DNA of 64,000 nucleotides from an uncultured Lachnospiraceae bacterium (GTDB taxonomy: Bacteria > Bacillota > Clostridia > Lachnospirales > Lachnospiraceae): the NCBI GenBank assembly GCA_950097145.1, contig CATNCF010000005.1, positions 1-64,000 of the forward strand, written 5' to 3'. The position numbers were made by a program, and so were the translations under genes. Below are positions 43,469-51,687 of the stretch, piece by piece. The notes under the pieces are model-generated. The model was not told the origin of the DNA and made no database searches. It worked only from the letters and a program-made list of their open reading frames with translations. Every line of letters starts with the position of its first letter. Positions within the stretch are counted from its first letter, which is position 1.

Positions 43469-43501
43469 CAATCGAAAGCACGTTTCGCAGACTTTCGATT
43501 G
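43469..43501. repeat. 10-bp perfect inverted repeat
   Basis: CAATCGAAAG (43469-43478) and CTTTCGATTG (43492-43501) with a 13-base loop, just before the argG terminator. There is no T-run, so it is a possible second hairpin of a tandem terminator or an operator. Confidence 0.5.
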
Positions 43502-43513
43502 TCATGAATGATA

Positions 43514-43546
43514 AAAAACAGGCTGATCCCTTAACCAGCCTGTTTT
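43514..43546. terminator. bidirectional terminator between the MORN lipoprotein gene and argG
   Basis: AAAACAGGCTG pairs with CAGCCTGTTTT around a ten-base loop; flanked by A and T runs. Confidence 0.88.
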
Positions 43547-43557
43547 CTATATTACTA

Positions 43558-44778
43558 TTATTTATTTTTTTCTATTTCGGCCATTTTCATTGCACGGACT
43601 TTTAAAGGAAGGCCAAACAGAGTGATGAAGCCCTCTGCATCGTGATGGTCATACAAATCTCCTGTGGTAAAGCTTGCAAGGGATTCACTGTAAAGAGAGT
43701 AGGGAGAAATAGTTCCTGCTTTGATGATGTTTCCTTTATAGAGCTTGAATTTTACTTCTCCAGTTACATACTTCTGTGTGGAAGTTACAAATGCCTCTAC
43801 GGCTTCGCGCAATGGAGTAAACCATTTACCTTCATATACAATCTGTGCCATTTTATTGCCAAGATCCTTTTTTACTTCCATAGTAGCACGGTCAAGTACC
43901 AGTTCTTCCAACTGCTGCTGGGCTTCCATAAGTATGGTTCCACCGGGTGTTTCATACACGCCCCGGGATTTCATGCCGACTACCCGGTTCTCCACGATAT
44001 CAATAATTCCAATGCCGTGTTTGCCGCCCAGACGGTTCAACTCCCGGATGATGTCAGCAATTTTCATTTCCTTGCCATTTATGGTTTTAGGCACGCCGGA
44101 TTCAAAGGTCATTGTTACATATTCTCCCTGGTCAGGGGCTTTTTCCGGAGATACTCCCAATACTAGAAGATGTTCGTAATTTGGCTCGCATGCGGGATCT
44201 TCCAGTTCCAGTCCCTCGTGGCTGATATGCCACAAATTTCGGTCACGGCTGTAGCTGCTGTCTGCAGAGAATGGAAGGTCGATGCCATGAGCCTTGCAGT
44301 ATTCAATTTCTTCTTCCCTTGACTGCATGTTCCATTTATCACTTCTCCATGCTGCAATGATTTTCAGATCAGGGGCCAGAGCTTTGATGCCCAGCTCAAA
44401 ACGGATCTGGTCATTGCCTTTGCCGGTGGCGCCGTGGCAGATGGCAGAAGCTCCTTCCTTGCGCGCGATTTCTACCAGGCGCTTTGCAATTCCAGGACGC
44501 GCCATGGAGGTGCCCAAAAGATATTTGTTCTCATACACTGCACCTGCTTGAACACAGGGAAGAATGTATTCTTCTGCAAATTCATCTGTGATATCCTCAA
44601 TGTAGAGTTTGGATGCACCAGATAATTTTGTACGTTCTTCCAATCCGTCCAGTTCTTCTTCCTGGCCGCAGTCTATACAGCAGCAGATTACTTCGTAGTC
44701 ATAATTTTCCTTTAACCACGGGATGATGGCAGTTGTGTCCAGACCACCAGAATAAGCCAAAATTACTTTTTCTTTCAT
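43558..44778 (-). CDS. argG: argininosuccinate synthase
   Basis: 406 residues, ATG 44778, GGAGGAAAAAG upstream. The ATP pyrophosphatase P-loop 'ILAYSGGLDTTAIIPWL' opens the protein; 'GATGKGNDQIRFELG' and 'YETPGGTILMEA' are ArgG motifs. It joins citrulline and aspartate with ATP, the penultimate arginine step. argH is not next to it; the gene is a single unit ending at a terminator. Confidence 0.97.
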   Translation of the reverse strand: MKEKVILAYSGGLDTTAIIPWLKENYDYEVICCCIDCGQEEELDGLEERTKLSGASKLYIEDITDEFAEEYILPCVQAGAVYENKYLLGTSMARPGIAKRLVEIARKEGASAICHGATGKGNDQIRFELGIKALAPDLKIIAAWRSDKWNMQSREEEIEYCKAHGIDLPFSADSSYSRDRNLWHISHEGLELEDPACEPNYEHLLVLGVSPEKAPDQGEYVTMTFESGVPKTINGKEMKIADIIRELNRLGGKHGIGIIDIVENRVVGMKSRGVYETPGGTILMEAQQQLEELVLDRATMEVKKDLGNKMAQIVYEGKWFTPLREAVEAFVTSTQKYVTGEVKFKLYKGNIIKAGTISPYSLYSESLASFTTGDLYDHHDAEGFITLFGLPLKVRAMKMAEIEKNK

Positions 44779-44853
44779 TACTTTTTCCTCCGTTATTTAA
44801 AATTGATCTTCTGACCCTGAGAAAAGGCAGAACATCGTATGCTTGTTCCCTGA

Positions 44854-44887
44854 TGTATAATATACAATAACAGAGGAAAAATGGCAA
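44854..44887 (-). promoter_or_regulatory. argG promoter with overlapping palindrome
   Basis: Minus strand TTGCCA (44887-44882), 17-base spacer, TATATT (44864-44859). The palindrome TGTATAATATACA (44854-44866) covers the -10. It resembles an ARG box (TGNAT...ATNCA), but its spacing is one base short. Confidence 0.45.
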
Positions 44888-44906
44888 GCTGGAATTTTTT
44901 TTGGAG

Positions 44907-44918
44907 GTGTGATATAAT
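44907..44918 (+). promoter_or_regulatory. extended -10 promoter of the two-component operon
   Basis: GTGTGATATAAT ends at 44918, with TG one base before TATAAT; no good -35. The repeat array starts four bases downstream and would form the mRNA leader. Confidence 0.6.
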
Positions 44919-44921
44919 TTA

Positions 44922-45125
44922 GCATGAGGAGGGACCCACGAAGTGGGAGGAGTCCTTGTGCTTCTTATCGTGCCCAAAGAAGTAAAAAAGCATGAGGAGG
45001 GACCCACGAAGTGGGAGGAGTCCTTGTGCTTCTTATCGTGCCCAAAGAAGTAAAAAAGCATGAGGAGGGACCCACGAAGTGGGAGGAGCCCTTGTGCTTC
45101 TTATCGTGCCCAAAGAAGTAAAAAA
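44922..45125 (+). repeat. three tandem 68-bp hairpin repeats in the leader of the two-component operon
   Basis: Units at 44922, 44990 and 45058, nearly identical (one T/C change in unit 3). Each has GCATGAGGAGGGA, stem CCCAC-GAA-GTGGG, GGAGGAGTCCTTG, then a CTTCTT...AAGAAG stem and an A-run. A related unit with a compensated stem lies at 32453. Confidence 0.93.
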
Positions 45126-45147
45126 TAAAACACAAAGGAAAAGACAA

Positions 45148-45879
45148 ATGAAGATAGCAATCTGTGATGACAGCATAAAAGATATCAGAAACATAGAGGG
45201 CCTGCTTGCGGAATATCAGGAATCCTGTCCAGGATTGGAATTTGAGATAGAGAAATATATGGATTCCACAAAGTTAAAGCAGAAGATACAGCAGAAAGAT
45301 TTTGCTGAGATTTACATATTGGATATTATTATGTCAGAAACAACAGGCATCGATCTGGGGAGCCAGATTCGAGAAGAAGCAGGAAAAAGTATCATTATCT
45401 ATATTACTTCCTCCGATGATTTTGCCCTTGACGCCTATGAAGTACATGCGGCAAGATATCTCTTAAAACCTATTGAACGGGAAAAGTTTTTTGAGGCGCT
45501 GGAATATGCATTTTCCTGTACAGAGGTGAAACGCAGACCGATGTATTTAGTGAAAACCAGGGATGGACTGGTATCCGTTCCTTATTCCAAAATTGAATAT
45601 ATTGAGAATTCTTCCAGGACCCTGGAAGTAAATTTGACAGAGGGAAAACAGATTAGAAGCATTTTCATGAGAAAATCATTTGAGGAAGAAATAGGGCAAT
45701 TGGCAGAAGAACGAGAATTTATACAGGTACATAAATCTTTTCTTATTAACATGGGATATATCAAAAGACTGGATGGCAGCAACGTTATTATGGACAGCGG
45801 AGTAAGAATTCCAGTCAGTAGAAAAAATGTTGCAAACGTGAAAAGGCAGTATCTTATGTTTGCAGCAGAGCAATATTAG
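45148..45879 (+). CDS. LytTR-family response regulator
   Basis: 243 residues from ATG 45148 (AAAGGAAAAG upstream). The receiver has 'IAICDDS' acidic pocket, 'YILDIIM' with the phosphorylated Asp and 'YLLKPI'. The LytTR DNA-binding domain covers about 140-240 ('YLVKTRDGLVSVPYSKIEYI', 'FIQVHKSFLINMGYI', 'VPVSRKN'-like 'IPVSRKNVANVK'). Such AgrA-like regulators bind direct repeats and often control peptide signalling or bacteriocins. It is followed 13 bases later by its kinase gene and preceded by the 68-bp repeat leader. Confidence 0.93.
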   Translation: MKIAICDDSIKDIRNIEGLLAEYQESCPGLEFEIEKYMDSTKLKQKIQQKDFAEIYILDIIMSETTGIDLGSQIREEAGKSIIIYITSSDDFALDAYEVHAARYLLKPIEREKFFEALEYAFSCTEVKRRPMYLVKTRDGLVSVPYSKIEYIENSSRTLEVNLTEGKQIRSIFMRKSFEEEIGQLAEEREFIQVHKSFLINMGYIKRLDGSNVIMDSGVRIPVSRKNVANVKRQYLMFAAEQY

Positions 45880-45892
45880 GCAGGTAGAAGAA

Positions 45893-47191
45893 ATGGATTA
45901 TTTTAATAATTTGTCATATATGCTCAGCCATATATTTTTAATGCTATTTTTATATCTGTTCATTTCCCATCGTTATTCCAGGAACATCACAGCGGGGATT
46001 TGCTTTTCTTCTTTTTTGATTTTAACCATTACAGACTGCTTGAAACTGAATATATTTCCAGAAAGTGATCTGTGTTATGCCATTGTAACCATAGCCCAGA
46101 TTATTTTAACGCAGTCTACAGGGATTCTTATTTCTAAAAAAAGAAATCAGAAAGTTTTGTTCATGGGTCTTAGCGCTTCCAACTATGTAATTGTGGGAAG
46201 TATCTTTGCATCTATTTTATATATTTGTACCGGAAGCAGAAGCATTGCACTGGCAGGAAGTTTTTTTACACATACGGCAGTGTTATATATTGTGTATAAG
46301 GGAATCCATGATTTATGGATCAGGCAGTACGAGACAGAATATACCCAGGGCTGGTGGGCATTGTGCTTGGTGCCAGTCTCTTTTTACTGCAGCTTTTCCG
46401 AGCTTGCTTTTTTTCCAAATACCCTGTATGAGATTCCGGAAAATATCCCTGGGATTATCTGTTTTATGTGCACCATGTTTATCTCTTATACGGCGGTGCT
46501 GCGTTATATAGAAAGTGATTCCAAGCGGAAGGACATTTATTGGAAAAATATGATTTTTGAATCGTATATTAAAGGACTGGAAAACCAATATTATTTAGTA
46601 GGACAGGCTGAAAAAAATTTGAAAGTCCTCCGTCATGATATGAGACATTATTCCAGTATGATAAGTTTTTTGCTGGATCAGGGGGAATATGGAGAAATTA
46701 AGAAGATTGTTGATCATGTCAATGAGGAAGCTGAGGAACATAAGGTAGTAAAATACTGCAGTAACTTAGTTGTGAATACCATTATTTCTAAAATGGTTGA
46801 AAAAGCAGAAGAATTCGGCATTGAGGTGCGGCTGGATCTGGCGGTTGCCCAGGAAACGCCGGTAAATGATTATGAATTTACCGCAGTCATTGCAAACTTG
46901 TTTGAGAATGCAATTAACTGTGTAAAGGATTTAAAAGACGAGAAAAAGTATATTGATGCAAAAATTCATTGTAACGCACAGCGGCTGATGATTCAAATGT
47001 ATAATGATTATGAAGGGGAGATTGAATTTAATTCTGGAACCGGGCTTCCTCAGAGCAGAAAAGGTGGGGAACATGGATTGGGTATGCAGAGCATACAGAC
47101 ATTTTCTGACAAAATAGAAGGAGATTTTGACTGTTTCTGTCAGAATGGAGTGTTCTTTATTATGATTTTTGCCAAATTTAAAACACTTTGA
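45893..47191 (+). CDS. AgrC-like sensor histidine kinase (GHKL)
   Basis: 432 residues from ATG 45893 (GGTAGAAGAA upstream, weak). Six to seven membrane helices in the first 210 residues, then a phosphoacceptor region 'LRHDMRHYSSMISFLLDQGE' and a GHKL ATPase domain ('ANLFENAINCV', 'GLGMQSIQTFSDK'). This is the usual partner of LytTR regulators, sensing a peptide or membrane signal. No AgrB/AgrD-like genes lie beside it, so the ligand is unknown. Confidence 0.9.
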   Translation: MDYFNNLSYMLSHIFLMLFLYLFISHRYSRNITAGICFSSFLILTITDCLKLNIFPESDLCYAIVTIAQIILTQSTGILISKKRNQKVLFMGLSASNYVIVGSIFASILYICTGSRSIALAGSFFTHTAVLYIVYKGIHDLWIRQYETEYTQGWWALCLVPVSFYCSFSELAFFPNTLYEIPENIPGIICFMCTMFISYTAVLRYIESDSKRKDIYWKNMIFESYIKGLENQYYLVGQAEKNLKVLRHDMRHYSSMISFLLDQGEYGEIKKIVDHVNEEAEEHKVVKYCSNLVVNTIISKMVEKAEEFGIEVRLDLAVAQETPVNDYEFTAVIANLFENAINCVKDLKDEKKYIDAKIHCNAQRLMIQMYNDYEGEIEFNSGTGLPQSRKGGEHGLGMQSIQTFSDKIEGDFDCFCQNGVFFIMIFAKFKTL

Positions 47192-47326
47192 GTTGAAATA
47201 TTTTCTGGTTTTGGAAAAAACAGTTGTAAAACTGACACATTTTTGTGCAGAATCGAACATGATGGGGCTTCTAAAAAATGATATAATCAAAAGGAGAGTC
47301 TGATTAAAATATTGGAGGGAAATTCC

Positions 47327-49237
47327 ATGCAAAAAACTTTTGTTCGATTTGCTTTTGCTATTGTGACAGCCGCTGTTTTATTGATTTTTGTATTTAATTG
47401 CCTGTTTACCATTCATTCCTTAGAGTCTCAGCAGTATAACACCTTCTATACCAAGTCGGAACAAGTAATACATACACTGGAAACGAATCAGGATGAGCTG
47501 TCTATGATGAAAGAGAACCTGGATGAAGATTACCTGACACGTGCAAAAGCGGCAGCCTATGTATTGGACAGGCAGGAAGAAGTGTCAATGGATGTGCAGG
47601 AGATGAAGTATCTGGCAAACCTGCTGGACGTGGATGAACTCCATATGATAGATGAAAATGGAATAATCGCCTCGGCTTCTGTAACAGAATATATTGGTAT
47701 GGATATGGCAGATCACAAGCAAACCCGGGCATTTCTTGCAATTTTAGAAAGTGATGATGAGGAAGCTTTTCTAATACAGGAAGCGCAGCCCAATGCGGCG
47801 GCAGGTAAGATTATGCAGTATGTGGGAGTTGCCAGAAAAGGGAAGAAGGGGATTGTCCAGGTGGGATTTGAGCCGATCAGGCAGATGGAAGCCCAGTCAA
47901 GAAATACTTATGAATATATTTTTTCCAAGTTTCCTACAGATGTGGGGGAGGAACTTTTTGCAGTAAACAGTGTTACTGGAGAGGTCTTGGGCCATTCTGC
48001 AGGAATGGAGCAGGAATTTATGGCAGAGTACTGCCGGTTAGACCAGCTTCTGGAATGTACAAAGGGAGCATATAAAAAAGGGGAAAATGGCAGTCTCATG
48101 TATGTATTTGCCAGAAGATATGGCAATATACTGATTTGTGCAGCGCTTCCGTACCAAATTATACTGGAAAAATTGCTGGCTCAGGTGTTCAGTACCTTGT
48201 TGTATTTACTGATCATTGAGGCAGTTGTAATTTTGTTGCTGAATTACCTGGTGAAACAAAAGGTAGTCAGCGGAATTCATCAGATTATGGGAAATCTTGC
48301 CGCCATAACGGATGGGAATCTGGATACTAAGGTGACTGTAGGGGGGAATCAGGAATTTGAGGCTTTAAGCCAGGGTATCAATGCCATGGTAAAGAGTATT
48401 GTAAACATTTCTGACAGGATATCTGCTATTATTGAAATCAGCGGATTTTCATTGGCAGCCTTTGAGTATGAGCCTGAGGTAAATCATGTATTCGTAACCT
48501 CAGGACTGCGGAATCTGTTGGAGCTGTCAGATCAGGAAGCAGAAATCATTTATAAAGATTTTGAAAAATTCTACCAATATATCCAGAATATAACGGCAGA
48601 GCCTATTGACGGAGAAACAGATATTTTCTCTATTAATGACAACAGATACGTCCGCATCCATATGTTAAAATCCCAGGAAAAAATTCTGGGTGTTATTACA
48701 GATGTAAGCAGGGACATTATGGAAAAGAAACAGATGCAGTATGAAAATACACACGATGCCTTAACTGGATTGTATAAATTTTCTTATTTTAAACAAATAG
48801 CAAAGGAAATTCTGGCAGAAATGCCTGAGGAAAATTTATGTGCGGCTGTGATGATAGATCTTGATTATTTTAAGTCCATTAATGATACTTTTGGACATGA
48901 TACAGGAGACAGATACCTGCAGTGCTTTTCTTTTGTCCTTGAGTCTATGCCGCTGGAACATTTTTTGACAGCAAGACGTTCAGGAGATGAATTCTGCATG
49001 GTGATATATGGATGTAAAGAGAAATCAGAAATAAAAATGATGTTGGACATGTTTTATGAAACTTTGAGGAACCGGCGCATAGACTTATCCCCAGAAGAGT
49101 CCAGAAGCGTAAGCGCTTCCAGCGGGTTTGCCTGTACGGCAAATCCAGAGGACAGTATTGAGGAGCTTTTAAATCATGCAGATGAGGCTCTGTATCGTGT
49201 GAAACGGAAGAACAGGGGAGGATATGAGGAATATTAA
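47327..49237 (+). CDS. membrane-bound GGDEF protein (diguanylate cyclase)
   Basis: 636 residues from ATG 47327 (TTGGAGGGAAA upstream). A transmembrane helix (about 8-28), an extracytoplasmic sensor domain (about 30-275), a second helix (about 280-300), a HAMP-like linker ('GIHQIMGNLAAITDGNLDTK'), a PAS-like domain and the GGDEF domain ('THDALTGLYKFSYFK', 'MIDLDYFKSINDTFGHDTGD'). The signature reads RSGDEF, with Ser for the first Gly, a tolerated variant in some active enzymes. No EAL domain. Likely makes c-di-GMP. Confidence 0.88.
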   Translation: MQKTFVRFAFAIVTAAVLLIFVFNCLFTIHSLESQQYNTFYTKSEQVIHTLETNQDELSMMKENLDEDYLTRAKAAAYVLDRQEEVSMDVQEMKYLANLLDVDELHMIDENGIIASASVTEYIGMDMADHKQTRAFLAILESDDEEAFLIQEAQPNAAAGKIMQYVGVARKGKKGIVQVGFEPIRQMEAQSRNTYEYIFSKFPTDVGEELFAVNSVTGEVLGHSAGMEQEFMAEYCRLDQLLECTKGAYKKGENGSLMYVFARRYGNILICAALPYQIILEKLLAQVFSTLLYLLIIEAVVILLLNYLVKQKVVSGIHQIMGNLAAITDGNLDTKVTVGGNQEFEALSQGINAMVKSIVNISDRISAIIEISGFSLAAFEYEPEVNHVFVTSGLRNLLELSDQEAEIIYKDFEKFYQYIQNITAEPIDGETDIFSINDNRYVRIHMLKSQEKILGVITDVSRDIMEKKQMQYENTHDALTGLYKFSYFKQIAKEILAEMPEENLCAAVMIDLDYFKSINDTFGHDTGDRYLQCFSFVLESMPLEHFLTARRSGDEFCMVIYGCKEKSEIKMMLDMFYETLRNRRIDLSPEESRSVSASSGFACTANPEDSIEELLNHADEALYRVKRKNRGGYEEY

Positions 49238-49286
49238 AAGCATGACGGCGGGTTTATTATATAAAACTTACATCCATTTTCTTCTA

Positions 49287-49315
49287 TTGATCATCCTGTG
49301 AAATTAGTATATAAT
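49287..49315 (+). promoter_or_regulatory. feoAB promoter
   Basis: TTGATC (49287-49292), 17-base spacer, TATAAT (49310-49315). No Fur or IdeR palindrome could be recognised around it. Confidence 0.7.
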
Positions 49316-49360
49316 CAGAGTTAGTGATATAGAACTACAAAGGAAAGTAAGGGATGCTGA

Positions 49361-49609
49361 ATGACAATTTTAGAAGGAACCATCAGACATAACTACATTG
49401 TAACTGAACTTGCGATGGATAAGGCAATCATGCGCCGCCTGGAAGCCTTGGGAATTAATAGCGGAACCAGGCTTGAGATGATGAATCAGAAGAAAAACGG
49501 AACTGTGATTATTAAAGTCCGCGGCACTCGCTGGGCGATGGGGCGGGATATTGCGGGAGGAATCCAGGTAGTGCCGGCAGATAAGGAGGGATCTCATGGA
49601 AACAATTAG
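49361..49609 (+). CDS. feoA: ferrous iron transport protein FeoA
   Basis: 82 residues with the SH3-like FeoA fold ('RRLEALGINSGTRLEMM' and 'RGTRWAMGRDIAGGIQV'). Small cytosolic partner of FeoB. ATG 49361; the ribosome site is weak (GGATGCTGA). Its 3' end overlaps feoB by 14 bases, so translation is coupled. Confidence 0.9.
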   Translation: MTILEGTIRHNYIVTELAMDKAIMRRLEALGINSGTRLEMMNQKKNGTVIIKVRGTRWAMGRDIAGGIQVVPADKEGSHGNN

Positions 49610-51581
49610 AGTTGGATTTGTGGGAAATCCCAATTGCGGTAAGACAACATTATTTAATGCTTATACAGGCGCGAACCTGAAAGTGGCAAATTGGCCGGGA
49701 GTTACCGTAGAAAAAATGGAAGGGGAAACCACTTATAAAGGCCAGAAGCTGAAACTAATTGATCTGCCGGGAATATACAGCCTTACTTCTTATTCAATTG
49801 AAGAGAAAGTGTCCAGGCGTTGTATTATGGAACATGAGGTGGATGTTATCATTAACATTGTAGACGCTTCGGCGCTGGAGCGGAATCTTTACCTGACTAT
49901 GCAGCTTCTGGAACTTGGCAAACCGGTGGTTCTGGCTTTAAATATGATGGACATTGTGGAAGAGCGCGGGATGGAGATTGACTTACACCGTCTGCCTGAA
50001 ATGCTGGGCGGAATTCCAGTGGTTCCCGTTTCTGCCAGAAAGCGCAGCGGACTTGATGTATTAATGCATGCAGCAGTGCATCATTATGAAGAAAAACATC
50101 GGGCAGATGTGGTACATTATCAGGACATCATAGAAGAAAAGATCCATATATTGGAACAGGAACTTAAGAAGCAATATCAAATGAAAGAGAATGTCCGCTG
50201 GTATGCTATGAAGCTTCTGGAGCAGGATGAAGAGATTATCGGCAAGTTCCCGGTGGATATGCCTGAAGTTCTGGATCGAAGCTATGAGAAGGATATCATC
50301 AACCAGAAATATGATTACATAGAGGAGATTATAGAAGATACCTTATTTTACAAATCAGAAAAGGCTGCATTTACAGATAAAGTAGATCAGATCCTGACCC
50401 ACCGTATTTGGGGAATGCCAATATTCTTCGGCGTGATGGCAGTAGTATTTTTTCTTACTTTTTATGTGGGAGATGTTTTAAAAGGCGGTTTTGAGGTGGT
50501 ATTGGATTCTTGTTCAGGAGGAACACAGCAGCTTCTGGAATATATGAAGGTGGCGCCCTGGCTGATTTCTCTGATTGTGGACGGAATTATTGCAGGCGTA
50601 GGAGGAATTTTAACCTTCCTGCCAAATATTTTTATTTTATTTCTCGCCCTTGCATTGTTAGAAGACAGCGGCTACATGGCAAGAGTTGCCTATGTGATGG
50701 ATGGGCTGATGGGACATCTGGGATTATCTGGGAAGGCGTTTCTTCCTATGGTACTGGGATTTGGATGTACTGTTCCAGCGGTGATGGCTTCACGGACTCT
50801 GGAGAAAGAAGCAGACCGGAGAAGAAGCATTTTGATTACGCCATTTATGTCCTGTTCTGCCAGGCTTCCTATTTATGTTTTGTTTGCAGATATGTTTTTT
50901 GGAAACTATGCTATGTTTGCAGCCCTCTCGATGTATTTTCTTGGAATGCTTACAGCTATTGTGACAGCTCTGGTAATCCATCGTATTGAGACACATACAG
51001 AACACCATACGCTGCTGATTGAACTGCCAGAATACAAAACGCCGAATGCCAGAACCATCGCAGTTTATGTATGGGAAAAAATTAAGGATTATCTAACGAA
51101 GGCAGGGACTACCATTTTTATCGCTTCCATTATTATCTGGTTTCTTTTAAATTTTGGCATTCACGGTATGGTGGAAGACGTGGCGGACAGTTTTGGAGCG
51201 GTGTTAGGGCATTGGATGGAGCCTGTATTAGCTCCGGCAGGACTTGGCATGTGGCAGATAGGGGTAGCCCTGATTTCTGGTATTTCAGCAAAAGAAGTGG
51301 TGGTCAGCAGTTTTTGCGTGCTGTTTGGGATCAATAATGTAAATTCAGCTGCAGGAATGGCCGCTTTGACAGGGCAGCTTGCCCAGATGGGTTTTGGTCC
51401 GCTGAATGCTTATAGTATGATGGTTTTCTGCCTTCTCTATGTCCCTTGTGCAGCAACCATTGGCACCATACGCAGAGAGACACGTTCCATAAAATTTACC
51501 CTGCAGATGATGGGATTTCAGCTTTTCATAGCTTGGCTGATGGCAGTTCTGGTATATCAGGCTGGAAGCCTGCTCTTGTAA
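49596..51581 (+). CDS. feoB: ferrous iron transporter FeoB
   Basis: 661 residues, ATG 49596 after AAGGAGGG. An N-terminal GTPase has G1 GNPNCGKTTLF, G2 in 'NWPGVTVEK', G3 DLPGIYSL and G4 NMMD; a helical spacer follows. The membrane part has paired Gate motifs ('GFGCTVPAVMASRTLE', 'SAKEVVVSSFCVL') and a second half 'TPFMSCSARLPIYVLF'. It imports Fe2+, likely feeding the two hydrogenases and ferredoxins of this strict anaerobe. Confidence 0.96.
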   Translation: METIRVGFVGNPNCGKTTLFNAYTGANLKVANWPGVTVEKMEGETTYKGQKLKLIDLPGIYSLTSYSIEEKVSRRCIMEHEVDVIINIVDASALERNLYLTMQLLELGKPVVLALNMMDIVEERGMEIDLHRLPEMLGGIPVVPVSARKRSGLDVLMHAAVHHYEEKHRADVVHYQDIIEEKIHILEQELKKQYQMKENVRWYAMKLLEQDEEIIGKFPVDMPEVLDRSYEKDIINQKYDYIEEIIEDTLFYKSEKAAFTDKVDQILTHRIWGMPIFFGVMAVVFFLTFYVGDVLKGGFEVVLDSCSGGTQQLLEYMKVAPWLISLIVDGIIAGVGGILTFLPNIFILFLALALLEDSGYMARVAYVMDGLMGHLGLSGKAFLPMVLGFGCTVPAVMASRTLEKEADRRRSILITPFMSCSARLPIYVLFADMFFGNYAMFAALSMYFLGMLTAIVTALVIHRIETHTEHHTLLIELPEYKTPNARTIAVYVWEKIKDYLTKAGTTIFIASIIIWFLLNFGIHGMVEDVADSFGAVLGHWMEPVLAPAGLGMWQIGVALISGISAKEVVVSSFCVLFGINNVNSAAGMAALTGQLAQMGFGPLNAYSMMVFCLLYVPCAATIGTIRRETRSIKFTLQMMGFQLFIAWLMAVLVYQAGSLLL

Positions 51582-51687
51582 AAGAATTGTCAGAAAATGT
51601 ATTTTATGAAAAACAAGGGAAGCTCTTGCAAGAAGCAACAATACCGTGTTAAAATACTCTTAAATAGAAAAGAGAGAGGTAATTACT

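Noticed and set aside
44922-45125. CRISPR array
   Set aside because: The units are full-length tandem copies of 68 bp with no unique spacers and no cas genes nearby.
44924-45129. Three repeated 23-codon frames (MRRDPRSGRSPCASYRAQRS...) with ATGA overlaps inside the 68-bp array, looking like a chain of coupled small peptides
   Set aside because: The solo copy at 32453 changes stem length by two bases and loses the frame while keeping the hairpin, so structure rather than coding is conserved; the first ATG also lacks a ribosome site on the transcript.
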